Below are positions 25,499 to 36,486 of a stretch of DNA of 55,395 nt, one piece after another; within the stretch, counting starts at the first letter, position 1; each line of letters opens with the position of its first letter. The stretch is taken from NCBI RefSeq assembly GCF_900182795.1, contig NZ_FXTX01000009.1, positions 1-55,395 on the forward strand, written 5' to 3'. The translations under genes were made by a program, and so were the position numbers. The notes beneath the pieces were generated by a model that was not told the DNA's origin, searched no databases, and worked only from the letters and a program-made list of their open reading frames with translations. The DNA is from Venenivibrio stagnispumantis. Lineage in GTDB: Bacteria; Aquificota; Aquificia; Aquificales; Hydrogenothermaceae.

Positions 25499-26812
25499 TC
25501 ACTTAATTTCTACTGCATATCCTTTATCTAATATATTAATTTTAAAGAGTTTCTGATATAAAACCGGTAAATAAGATGGAAAAGAGGTTATTTCTTCATC
25601 TATTTCTATATATTTCTTGCCATTCTCAGTAGCTTCTTTTATACTTTTTTCAAAAGAGTTTACCTCTGTCCCTATATTAACAACTTCAAATAATTTTTCC
25701 ACATCCGGATTATACATTCTTATACAGCCGTGGCTCACTCTCATACCTATACCGAAATCTTTGTTTGTTCCGTGCATTAAAAATGTAGTATTACCTAATC
25801 TCATAGCTCTCGTGCCAAGAGGATTATCTTCTCCCGGAGGAAATACATCAGGAAGTTCCGGTTTTTCTTTTTTTATACTTTCAGGAACATACCAAACCGG
25901 ATCTTTTCTTTTTTCTGAAATTTTGAATGTTCCTATTGGAGATTGGGCTTCATCTGTTCCTATGCCTATTGGAAATGTTATTATATAAGACTGGTTATTA
26001 ACCAAAACAGGAAAATATAATCTTTTTTCAACAAGATTAATATAAATTGTCTCATATTTATAACTATCTACAGGTAAAATTTTTCTAAAAGGCACAATAA
26101 CAATTTGTCCTTTTCTTAAATCAAAAGGGTCAATATCCATATTTGCATATTTCATTTCATAATATCCAAGGTCTAATTCTCTTGATAACTCAAATAATGT
26201 TTGGTCTTTTTCTACAACATATAGATAAATGTTTCCTATTATTTTTTGGTTTGGCTTTATCTCAAAGGCATTTCTATTTAAAGGAAAATCTACCCCTTTG
26301 TAGTTAATATAACTAAATTTTGTGGAATACAACTTATAATTTTTATTCTTCTTTATCAATGATAATAGATAATTATTTTTTTCTTCTTCTTTATATTCTG
26401 TAAAAAGCAATGAAGCAATTTGGATAACTTTATATTGGGCATCAATGGAGATATTATCTAAATTTTTTACAAGATTAAACATATTTTCGGTATCAGACAT
26501 CTTATAATAAGATTTTGCAAGGATTATATATATATAATCTCTTTTATAATCATTTTTGGCAGATTTTGAAAGATATTCCTTAGATTTTTCTATTGCAAGG
26601 TTATACATACCATCGGCATAAAAATTTAATACATTATTAAATAATTCTTCTAATTTATCTTTTTCAACTTTTGCCTTTGCTATGCTGAATAAATCTTCTT
26701 TTTTTTCTTCTTTTATTGTTTTTTCCTGATTATACAAAGTTCTAAGTATATCATCTACCTCATCAGCATATAAAGTTGTTGATATTAATAAAGTTATAAA
26801 CAGTTTTTTCAT
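25499..26812 (-). CDS. Exported L,D-transpeptidase (YkuD family)
   Basis: A 437-residue protein with a signal peptide (MKKLFITLLISTTLYA), a helical N-terminal region, a LysM-like stretch (KDQTLFELSRELDLGYYEMKYANMD ... GQIVIVPF) and a C-terminal YkuD domain. The catalytic signature is HGTNKDFGIG ... SHGCIRMYNPDVE with the active-site Cys. It makes 3-3 peptidoglycan cross-links or anchors proteins. It follows mltG after 3 bases, so cross-linking and strand termination are co-expressed. Confidence 0.9.
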   Translation of the reverse strand: MKKLFITLLISTTLYADEVDDILRTLYNQEKTIKEEKKEDLFSIAKAKVEKDKLEELFNNVLNFYADGMYNLAIEKSKEYLSKSAKNDYKRDYIYIILAKSYYKMSDTENMFNLVKNLDNISIDAQYKVIQIASLLFTEYKEEEKNNYLLSLIKKNKNYKLYSTKFSYINYKGVDFPLNRNAFEIKPNQKIIGNIYLYVVEKDQTLFELSRELDLGYYEMKYANMDIDPFDLRKGQIVIVPFRKILPVDSYKYETIYINLVEKRLYFPVLVNNQSYIITFPIGIGTDEAQSPIGTFKISEKRKDPVWYVPESIKKEKPELPDVFPPGEDNPLGTRAMRLGNTTFLMHGTNKDFGIGMRVSHGCIRMYNPDVEKLFEVVNIGTEVNSFEKSIKEATENGKKYIEIDEEITSFPSYLPVLYQKLFKINILDKGYAVEIK

Positions 26813-26815
26813 AAC

Positions 26816-27820
26816 CTATTTACTCCTGTATATTTTTTGTATATTTTTGAGGTGGGTTTTATAATCATTACTAAAAAGATGGTATTTTTCTTTGGTTGCT
26901 ACATAATAAAGATAATCGGTTTTTCTTGGATTTAAAACTGCTTCTAATGAAGATATAGAAAAACTACAAATAGGGGTTGGTGGAACTCCATTTTTTATAT
27001 AAGTGTTAAAATCTGATTTTATCTGAAGGTCTTTTTTTGTTAGATTGCCGTCCCATTTATTTTCAATATACAAAGCATATATTACCGTCGGGTCTATTTG
27101 AAGTGGCATATTCAGTTTTAACCGGTTTAGTATAACTCCGGCAATAATAGGTTTTTCTTCTTCTATTGCTGTTTCTTTTTCTATCATTGAAGCGATAATC
27201 ATTGCTTGGTAGAAGCTTAATTTTTTTATTCCAAACTCAGAATAACCTTTATTTTCTATTTTTTCTTTATATGGCATATACCTTTTTTTAAATATTTCCA
27301 AAAATTTATTTATTATTTCGTCAATATTTTCATTTTTCTTAAATCCGTAAGTTTCCGGTGGAAAATATCCTTCAAAACTTGCCCCTTCTAAATTCCATTT
27401 TTTTAGATTTTCTTTATTAAATACATATTTTAAAAATTCATCTTTTTTAATCAGATTATTTTCTTCCAGTTTTTCTGCTATTATAAAAAGATTATCTCCC
27501 GGAATTATGGTAACCTTTATCAGTTTTTCTTTTCCAAGATGAATAATATTAAATACATCATTTATAGATAAATTTCCTTGAAACTCATAAAAACCGGCTT
27601 TTAAATCTCCTTTTATTAATGAATATAAAAGAAAAATTTGCCAATTGTTTATAACATTTTTATCTTTTAGCAACTTAGCTATTTCTATTTTAGAACTTCC
27701 TTTTTTTATCTCTATCTCAATAGGAGTTTTAATGTCATTTTTATCAAAAAATACCTCATAAACTAAATAAAATATAACCACAAAAGATAAAGAGAAAGCT
27801 AAAAATATCTTTTTAACCAT
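26816..27820 (-). CDS. mltG: Endolytic murein transglycosylase MltG
   Basis: A 334-residue inner-membrane protein with one N-terminal helix, a LysM-like middle (VTIIPGDNLFIIAEKL) and the YceG catalytic domain with the active Glu in ASMIEKETA and the LQIDPTVIYAL segment. It cuts nascent glycan strands to set chain length. Its start overlaps the end of ruvX by 8 bases. Confidence 0.93.
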   Translation of the reverse strand: MVKKIFLAFSLSFVVIFYLVYEVFFDKNDIKTPIEIEIKKGSSKIEIAKLLKDKNVINNWQIFLLYSLIKGDLKAGFYEFQGNLSINDVFNIIHLGKEKLIKVTIIPGDNLFIIAEKLEENNLIKKDEFLKYVFNKENLKKWNLEGASFEGYFPPETYGFKKNENIDEIINKFLEIFKKRYMPYKEKIENKGYSEFGIKKLSFYQAMIIASMIEKETAIEEEKPIIAGVILNRLKLNMPLQIDPTVIYALYIENKWDGNLTKKDLQIKSDFNTYIKNGVPPTPICSFSISSLEAVLNPRKTDYLYYVATKEKYHLFSNDYKTHLKNIQKIYRSK

Positions 27821-28247
27821 TTTTTAAATCTTTAGATAATAAATAAGTTTGTAAAATATATGCAGCAGCAAGACTGTCTAATTTTTCTTTTCTTTTTGAT
27901 TTTTTTGTTGTTTCTTTAAGCTGTTTTTCTGCCAAAGATGTTGTAAATCTCTCATCTACAAAAACAATATCAATATCATTGATATTTTCCTTTATCTTCT
28001 GGGCAAACTCTTTTGTATATCTTGCTTGCTCCCCTTCTTCCCCTTTTAATGTTAAAGGTAGTCCTACAACTATTGTGCCAATATTTAGCTGATTAACAAG
28101 TGATTTTATTTTTTCTATAGCATTTTCATCATTTTGAATATAATCGGTAGGTGTTATTGATATACCAAATATATCAGAATAAGCAACACCTATCCTTTTT
28201 AAACCTATATCTAATGCTAAAACTCTTTTTTTATTTCCTATGCTGAT
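27813..28247 (-). CDS. ruvX: RuvX/YqgF Holliday junction resolvase-like protein with non-standard start
   Basis: A frame of about 144 residues encoding a complete YqgF fold: KRVLALDIGLKRIGVAYSD (first catalytic Asp), VGLPLTLKGEEGEQA, VDERFTT (Glu) and KLDSLAAAYIL (last Asp). There is no ATG, GTG or TTG in frame before the conserved core. The only initiator-like codons are ATC at 28247, 7 bases after AAGGAG, and ATA at 28241. I take ATC as start. The frame overlaps the DUF2892 stop upstream and mltG downstream. YqgF acts in rRNA 5' processing and possibly recombination. Confidence 0.85.
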   Translation of the reverse strand: MSIGNKKRVLALDIGLKRIGVAYSDIFGISITPTDYIQNDENAIEKIKSLVNQLNIGTIVVGLPLTLKGEEGEQARYTKEFAQKIKENINDIDIVFVDERFTTSLAEKQLKETTKKSKRKEKLDSLAAAYILQTYLLSKDLKNG

Positions 28248-28429
28248 GCTTCTTCTCCTTTTGAAGATATTCCGGCTATTTTATAAAGAGGGCAGAATGT
28301 AGTTATACCGGTAAGTATAAGTATTAAACCTACTATAAGGGCTATGATAAAAACGCCTCCTTTTTCTACACCGAAAAATACAAGGATAGAACCAATTAAA
28401 ACCCTAATAAGAGAATCCCAAAAAGCCAT
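28238..28429 (-). CDS. DUF2892 (YgaP-type) membrane protein
   Basis: A 63-residue protein with two membrane helices and the family ending CPLYKIAGIS. DUF2892 is often the membrane tail of rhodaneses. Here it stands alone and carries the AAGGAG site that appears to serve ruvX. Function unknown. Confidence 0.85.
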   Translation of the reverse strand: MAFWDSLIRVLIGSILVFFGVEKGGVFIIALIVGLILILTGITTFCPLYKIAGISSKGEEASA

Positions 28430-28450
28430 ATCGCTTACCTCCTACGAATT

Positions 28451-29755
28451 TTAAGGTTTTACAATTACGCAACTATAACCTTCTGCTAAATATTTATTAT
28501 AAACTTGCAAAATATCAGATTTTGAAACTTTGTTTATATTCTTAGTATAGTTAAAATCAGTTTCATATCCCATTCCTATGGTTTCAAACCAGCCAAGATA
28601 ATAAGCCTGTTTTGCTCTTTTTTGATGTTCTAATAAAAAAGTCCCTACTATCTTTTCTTTTGATATATTTATCTCTTCATCAGTTACACCTTCTTTTACA
28701 GATGATATAACTTTTACCATTTCTTCTTTTGCATTTTCGGTATTCTTAGGGTCTGTGCCGATGTATGCTATAAATGTTCCTATATTAATTCTTGTAGGAA
28801 ATACTGAACCAACTGCATAAGCATATCCTTTCTTTTCTCTTACTTCTTGAAATAATCTTGATGTAAATCCGGCTCCTAAAATTCCATTTAAAACTTTCAT
28901 GCTGTAAAAATCTTTTCCTTCTTTAACGGTCGGAGAGTTATATGCAAGAAGTATAGTTGTTTGGGCTCCTTCCCTTTGTAAGATTTTACATTCGGAAGTT
29001 GGTATTTTTTTATTATAAACCGGATATTTAAAATCTGTTTTTAAAGGGATATTTGCAAATGTATCTTTTAGCTTTTTCTCAACTTTTTTGTATGGTAAAT
29101 CTCCTACAATTGAGATTACAAATCTGGAAGAGTCTAAAATTTGGTTCCATCTGTCTTTTATATCTTGGATAGTTATATTATTTATATCTTTTTCTTCACC
29201 AAGAACAGAGTATTGATAAGGGGTATCTTTATAAATTATTTTTCTAAGTTCATCAAAAGCATAAGAAAATCCTTCTTCTTGTTTTGCTTTTATTTGGGCT
29301 ATTGTATTTTGTTTTTCTTGCTGTAGTTTATCTTCCGGAAATAAAGGATTAAATAATAAATCTTTTATAACCGATATTCCTTTATCAAAATCTTCTACTT
29401 TTAGTGCAAAATCTATCTCTATATAATCTTCCGAGGCAGAGGCAGATATATATCCCCCACTATCTTCAAATATTTTATTTAGCTGAAATTGAGAGTAATC
29501 CTTAGAGCCTTTTAAAAGCATTCTTACAGCTAAATTTGTTAATCCTTTTTTATCTTGTGGGTCTTCTATGCTACCTCCTTTTATAAATATAGAGCCGGCA
29601 ATTATTCCCTTTCCGGAAGTTTCTTTATAAAGAATGGTAACTTTATTTGGATAAATATGTTTTATCACCTTATTTCCTCCGGTTTTTCCGTATACATTCT
29701 TGCCATTTATGATAATGGAAAAAGTAATAAATAAAATAATTAACAATCTTTTCAT
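28451..29755 (-). CDS. M16-family zinc peptidase homologue, catalytically inactive
   Basis: About 434 residues, exported (signal MKRLLIILFITFSIIING). I prefer the ATG at 29755; a GTG at 29770 lies inside the ribosome-binding region. The M16 fold is recognisable (GGSIEDPQDKKGLTNLAVRMLLKGSKD ... GAGFTSRLFQEVREKKGYAY), but the zinc motif HxxEH is absent: that position reads NLAVRML. The substrate-binding R/Y segment near the C-terminal half is kept. Inactive M16 chains usually pair with an active one, which is not in this window. Confidence 0.85.
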   Translation of the reverse strand: MKRLLIILFITFSIIINGKNVYGKTGGNKVIKHIYPNKVTILYKETSGKGIIAGSIFIKGGSIEDPQDKKGLTNLAVRMLLKGSKDYSQFQLNKIFEDSGGYISASASEDYIEIDFALKVEDFDKGISVIKDLLFNPLFPEDKLQQEKQNTIAQIKAKQEEGFSYAFDELRKIIYKDTPYQYSVLGEEKDINNITIQDIKDRWNQILDSSRFVISIVGDLPYKKVEKKLKDTFANIPLKTDFKYPVYNKKIPTSECKILQREGAQTTILLAYNSPTVKEGKDFYSMKVLNGILGAGFTSRLFQEVREKKGYAYAVGSVFPTRINIGTFIAYIGTDPKNTENAKEEMVKVISSVKEGVTDEEINISKEKIVGTFLLEHQKRAKQAYYLGWFETIGMGYETDFNYTKNINKVSKSDILQVYNKYLAEGYSCVIVKP

Positions 29756-29762
29756 TTTGATA

Positions 29763-30200
29763 TTACTCACCTCTTACAGCAGACATAACTTTTTCATCAA
29801 GCTCTGCCATTTTTAATATTTTGCCTGTATGGGCAAAAGGAATTGTTCCTGTTATTGTTGAGCCGGGGAATAAAGAATTTTCAACTTTATCAATCTTTAA
29901 CTCAAATACAGAAACATCAAAAGGAACACCTTCTATTTTGCTTATTATCTCTTTTGCATTGCCATAACAGGTTAATGATTTATCCGGTGCAAAAATCTGA
30001 ATTGCAACTTTTCCGGTTTCTCTGATATTTTCAGATGTTTTAGCTTTGGAGCTAACAGCAAATCTTAATGTATTTTCATTTACAGGATAAATCCAAGTTA
30101 TAAATGTAATATGCTGATTTGCCTGTGCATCTACCGTACCAATCACTACCGGAAAAACTCCAAGATTTTTCATTAAATCTATAACATCTTTTGGTAACAT
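29763..30200 (-). CDS. Pyridoxamine 5'-phosphate oxidase-like FMN-binding protein
   Basis: A 145-residue split-barrel protein (GTVDAQANQHITFITWIYPVNENTLRFAVSS, then AIQIFAPDKSLTCYGNAKEI) of the general flavin-reductase/PNPOx-like class. It resembles small FMN proteins more than true PdxH, whose substrate motifs are missing. It overlaps the upstream end of the longer M16 frame and starts the 30200-25499 gene run. Confidence 0.6.
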   Translation of the reverse strand: MLPKDVIDLMKNLGVFPVVIGTVDAQANQHITFITWIYPVNENTLRFAVSSKAKTSENIRETGKVAIQIFAPDKSLTCYGNAKEIISKIEGVPFDVSVFELKIDKVENSLFPGSTITGTIPFAHTGKILKMAELDEKVMSAVRGE

Positions 30201-30275
30201 AATTAAATCCTCCTATTTTTTTATTTTAAATCTTATCATATCAATTATTTACAACAATGATTTTTATTACAAATC

Positions 30276-32912
<2,637 letters not shown>

Positions 32913-32994
32913 TCATTAGAAAAATTTCAGAAGATATTATAATATATAGTTGAAGATATAAAAAGATGGAAAGTTTAGTTAGATAATTTAAGAG

Positions 32995-33016
32995 AAGGTG
33001 GCATTATTGCCACCTT
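32995..33016. terminator. Hairpin after the desulfurase-like/mrp pair
   Basis: AAGGTGGCA and TGCCACCTT form a perfect 9-bp stem with a 4-base loop just after the stop of the gene at 33027. No strong T run follows on either strand, so termination may be partial. Confidence 0.55.
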
Positions 33017-33026
33017 TACGGGATTT

Positions 33027-34235
33027 TTATTTAAATCTTGATGCTTTTTTAGTGAAATCTTCCCAGTTTTCCGGATTAAATGGAGATATTTCTCTTAATC
33101 TGGCTATTACTTTTGGATATTCTTCTATTATATAATCTATATCTTCTTCTGTGTTTTCTCTACCGAGTGAAAATACAATAGAACCGTTAGATAACTCTTT
33201 CTCTACACCTATTGAGGCAAGAACATGGGATTGTTTTAATGCATAAGATACACAGGCAGAACCGGAAGCAGTATATGTTTTTTTGATATTAAGCATTAGA
33301 AGCATTGCTTCACCTTCTATATATTTAACTATAAGGGATAGATGGTTTGGTAATCTTTTTTCCGGATGACCTGTAAAAAGTATATGTGGAATTCTTTCTT
33401 CTATTCCTCTTTTTAATTTATCTCTAAGATAAGAAAGTCTATTTACCCTATCATCCATCTCTTTAATTGCAAGTTCTGCTGCTGCCCCCATTCCTACTAT
33501 ACCAGGAACATTTTCTGTGCCGGCTCTTCTTCCACCTTCCTGTATTCCACCTTCTATTAAAGGTTTTAATCTTATACCTTTTTTAACATATAATCCACCA
33601 ACTCCTTTTGGTGCATAAAAATAATGACCGGTAAAAGATGCCATATCTAATCCCCAACCTTCAACATCTACAGGTGTATGTCCTACTGCTGCTGCTATAT
33701 CACTATGGACAACAACTCTTGGATTTTTTTCTTTAACTGCTGCAACGATTGCAGGCATATCTTGTAATATTCCTATTTCTCTATTGGCATATCCTATGGA
33801 TACAAGGATTGTATCTTCTCTAACTGCATCTGCCACTTTTTGAGGGTCAATTATTCCGTAATTATCCGGCTGAATTTCTGTAATTTCAAAACCTTCTTTT
33901 TCCAAGGTTTTACAAGAATGTAAAATAGAGTGATGCTCTATGGCAGATACAATTATATGTTTTCCTCTTCTACCGGGAGCTTTTGCAAATCCTTTTATTG
34001 CAAGATTGTTAGCTTCTATTGCTCCTGATGTGAAAACTATATCATCCGGATTTGAAACATTTAAAAGCTCTGCAACCTGTTCTCTGGCTTTATTTATAGC
34101 TTTTTTCGCTTCAATACCCATCTCATGTAAAGATGTTGGATTTCCGAACTTTTCTTTAAAATAAGGCATCATCGCCTCTATTGCTTCATCACAAACCGGA
34201 GTTGTTGCCAAATGGTCTACATATATTCTTCTCAT
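33027..34235 (-). CDS. Cysteine desulfurase-like protein lacking the PLP lysine
   Basis: A 402-residue class V aminotransferase-fold protein of the NifS/IscS family, from the ATG at 34235 after a GAGGTG site. The IscS-type SxHK motif reads TGHY: Tyr205 (codon 33621-33623) replaces the lysine that binds PLP. Other cofactor-pocket positions also differ: Thr of TSGAT is Ile73, the Asn of NNE is Arg152, the Gln after the conserved Asp is Ala182. His101, Asp179 and the substrate-loop Cys328 (GSACVS) remain. It therefore probably does not desulfurate cysteine by the usual route, but could carry or accept sulfide. It lies 3 codons after mrp. Archaeoglobus IscS, with Asp for Lys, is a known precedent. 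Confidence 0.85.
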   Translation of the reverse strand: MRRIYVDHLATTPVCDEAIEAMMPYFKEKFGNPTSLHEMGIEAKKAINKAREQVAELLNVSNPDDIVFTSGAIEANNLAIKGFAKAPGRRGKHIIVSAIEHHSILHSCKTLEKEGFEITEIQPDNYGIIDPQKVADAVREDTILVSIGYANREIGILQDMPAIVAAVKEKNPRVVVHSDIAAAVGHTPVDVEGWGLDMASFTGHYFYAPKGVGGLYVKKGIRLKPLIEGGIQEGGRRAGTENVPGIVGMGAAAELAIKEMDDRVNRLSYLRDKLKRGIEERIPHILFTGHPEKRLPNHLSLIVKYIEGEAMLLMLNIKKTYTASGSACVSYALKQSHVLASIGVEKELSNGSIVFSLGRENTEEDIDYIIEEYPKVIARLREISPFNPENWEDFTKKASRFK

Positions 34236-34247
34236 CTTAATCACCTC

Positions 34248-35327
34248 TTATTTAGTTGTTAATTCTTTTATTACATTTTGTGCTATATTCATAAATGCTT
34301 TTGCAGTTTCGGAGTCAGGCATCGCCATAACATAAGGAATACCTAAATCTGAAAATTCTGCAACTTTTGGCTCTATCGGAACTCTTCCAAGAAGATTTAC
34401 ACCATAATTTTTTGCAACTTCTTCTGTTTTACTTTTTCCAAATATCTCATATACTTTGCCTGTATCAGGTGCTACAAAGTAGCTCATATTTTCTACTATA
34501 CCCAATATAGGTATTTGGACTTCGTTAAACATCTGAATACCTTTTCTTACATCTATAAGAGCAACATCTTGAGGAGTTGTTACTATTACTGCTCCATCTA
34601 TTTCTGCTGTTTGTCCAAGGGTTATCTGGACATCACCGGTTCCCGGTGGTAAATCTATAACAAGAAAATCTAACTCTTCTTCTCCCCAATCTACATCAAA
34701 TAAAAACTGAGTCAATGCTTTAAATAATACTGGACCTCTCCATATAACCGGTGTATCTTCTGATGGAAGTAAAAATCCTATGGACATAACTTTTATACCG
34801 TGGCTTTCAGGAGCTATAATAACATCTCCTTGAGGAGTTTGTCTTGCCATAACTTTTTTATCTTTGGCTCCGAGCATTGTTGGACCACTTGGACCATACA
34901 TATCTGCATCAAGATAGCCAACATTGTATCCCATTCTTTTCAAAGCAGCTGCTAAATTTACTGCAACTGTTGATTTACCTACACCACCTTTACCGGAAGC
35001 TACAACAATAACTTTTTTTACATTTGGTATTCTTCTTCTTGTTTCAAAAGGATTTGCTGCCGGTGGTGGTTGAGGAGGTTGAGATTGTTTTACAGGTGGT
35101 TGGTCTGTAAATTCTATTTTTATATTTTTTGCACCTATACTTTTTAGAGCTTTTTCTACTTTTTCTTTTATTAATTGATGGTATTTATCAGATGGAGAAA
35201 ATACTAAAAGATAAATATCATCTCCTTCAATTTTTAAATCTTTCATTAAATCTGCAATACTAAAACTTACTCCTATCTCTTCTAAGGTGGTTTTTTTCAG
35301 AGCGTCAATTACTCCTTGCAATGCCAT
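34248..35327 (-). CDS. mrp: Mrp/ApbC-type P-loop ATPase for Fe-S assembly, cysteine-free
   Basis: A 359-residue protein with a reduced N-terminal MIP18-like domain (residues 1-73), a Pro/Gln linker and a ParA-type ATPase domain with the deviant Walker A motif SGKGGVGKST at residues 111-120 and DLPPGTGDVQ. Members normally bind a bridging [4Fe-4S] cluster through a CxxC after ENMSYF; here it reads ENMSYFVAPDTGKVYEIFG, and the whole protein has no cysteine. It cannot hold a cluster in the usual way. Its partner gene is the PLP-lysine-less desulfurase homologue. Confidence 0.9.
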   Translation of the reverse strand: MALQGVIDALKKTTLEEIGVSFSIADLMKDLKIEGDDIYLLVFSPSDKYHQLIKEKVEKALKSIGAKNIKIEFTDQPPVKQSQPPQPPPAANPFETRRRIPNVKKVIVVASGKGGVGKSTVAVNLAAALKRMGYNVGYLDADMYGPSGPTMLGAKDKKVMARQTPQGDVIIAPESHGIKVMSIGFLLPSEDTPVIWRGPVLFKALTQFLFDVDWGEEELDFLVIDLPPGTGDVQITLGQTAEIDGAVIVTTPQDVALIDVRKGIQMFNEVQIPILGIVENMSYFVAPDTGKVYEIFGKSKTEEVAKNYGVNLLGRVPIEPKVAEFSDLGIPYVMAMPDSETAKAFMNIAQNVIKELTTK

Positions 35328-35382
35328 TTGAATGCCTCCAATGATTTTGTTATACTATATTATTATAAGTAATTTTATGCTA

Positions 35383-35394
35383 TGATAGCTATCA
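35383..35394. promoter_or_regulatory. Palindrome between mrp and the dapD run
   Basis: TGATAGCTATCA is a perfect 12-bp palindrome in the roughly 105-base divergent intergenic region, about 40 bases before the gene at 35435. It could be an operator; no promoter boxes of good quality flank it. Confidence 0.35.
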
Positions 35395-35434
35395 CATTTA
35401 GAGTTTTTAGTCTGAAAATAAATGAGGTGAAGAA

Positions 35435-35653
35435 ATGGAGCCACTTCAACAGGTTGTAAATGTTCAGGCTGATAATTCCCATCCTCCTTTGATGGGTTTG
35501 ATACATCTTATAGCGTGGAGTATTTTTATATTGGCGATAGTTTTTGGTATTAAATTTATGAAAAGATTAAATCAACAAGATGAAAGAATGAAAAAATTTG
35601 AAAATAAAAATTTAATAGAAGAACTAAAAAAAGAAGAAGAAAATCTAAAATAG
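35435..35653 (+). CDS. Small single-helix membrane protein, unknown
   Basis: A 72-residue protein: a polar N terminus (MEPLQQVVNVQADNSHPP), one membrane helix (about residues 24-44) and a highly charged K/E tail predicted as coiled coil. A GAGGTG site lies upstream of the ATG. It is 9 bases before dapD, so it is likely the first gene of the dapD-purT transcript. No family recognised. Confidence 0.6.
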   Translation: MEPLQQVVNVQADNSHPPLMGLIHLIAWSIFILAIVFGIKFMKRLNQQDERMKKFENKNLIEELKKEEENLK

Positions 35654-35662
35654 GAGGATATA

Positions 35663-36478
35663 ATGGAAGAATTAAAACAGTTAATAATAGAAGCTTGGAA
35701 TAACAGAGATTTATTAAAAGAGAAAAAATATAAAGATGCTGTAAGAGAAACCATTGATTTATTGGACAATGGTAAAATTAGGGTTGCTGAAAAGATAAAT
35801 GGAGAATGGATTGTAAATGAATGGATTAAACAGGCTATTTTGCTTTATTTTCCTATTCAAGAAATGCAAGTTATGGAAGTTGGGCCATTTGAATATTATG
35901 ACAAAATACCTTTAAAGAAAAATTATAAAGAAAGAGGTGTAAGAGTTGTTCCTCCGGCTACTGCCAGATATGGTAGCTATATAGAACCGGGAGCAATACT
36001 TATGCCATCTTATGTAAATATAGGTGCTTATGTAGGCTCCGGAACTATGGTAGATACTTGGGCGACCGTTGGTTCTTGTGCTCAGGTTGGTAAAAATGTT
36101 CATCTTTCTGGTGGAGTTGGACTTGGCGGAGTTTTAGAGCCTCCTTCTGCAAGACCGGTAATTATAGAAGATAACTGCTTTATCGGTTCAAGATGTATCA
36201 TTGTAGAAGGAGTAATTGTAGAAGAGGAAGCAGTCCTTGGTGCAAATGTAGTAATTACTGCTTCAACAAGAATAATAGATGTATCCGGTGATGAGCCGGT
36301 AGAATATAGAGGAAGAGTGCCGGCAAGAAGTGTAGTAGTTCCTGGAACAATAACCAAAAAATTCCCTGCCGGAGAATATGGCATCCAATGTGCTTTAATC
36401 ATAGGAAAAAGAAAAGAATCAACAGATAAGAAAACATCTTTAAATGAAGCTCTTAGAGAATTTAATGTAAGTGTGTGA
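35663..36478 (+). CDS. dapD: Tetrahydrodipicolinate N-succinyltransferase
   Basis: A 271-residue left-handed beta-helix acyltransferase of the succinylase lysine/diaminopimelate pathway. The N-terminal helical part leads into RVVPPATARYGSYIEPGAILMPSYVNIGAYVG and further hexapeptide repeats (NCFIGSRCIIVEGVIVEEEAVLGANVVIT). Length matches the family. It lies 8 bases before purT. Confidence 0.95.
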   Translation: MEELKQLIIEAWNNRDLLKEKKYKDAVRETIDLLDNGKIRVAEKINGEWIVNEWIKQAILLYFPIQEMQVMEVGPFEYYDKIPLKKNYKERGVRVVPPATARYGSYIEPGAILMPSYVNIGAYVGSGTMVDTWATVGSCAQVGKNVHLSGGVGLGGVLEPPSARPVIIEDNCFIGSRCIIVEGVIVEEEAVLGANVVITASTRIIDVSGDEPVEYRGRVPARSVVVPGTITKKFPAGEYGIQCALIIGKRKESTDKKTSLNEALREFNVSV

Positions 36479-36486
36479 GGTAAAAT

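Noticed and set aside
27961-28000. Short palindrome-like AATATCATTGATATT motif as an operator
   Set aside because: It lies within the ruvX coding region and encodes conserved spacing there; AT-rich repeats of this size are common by chance.
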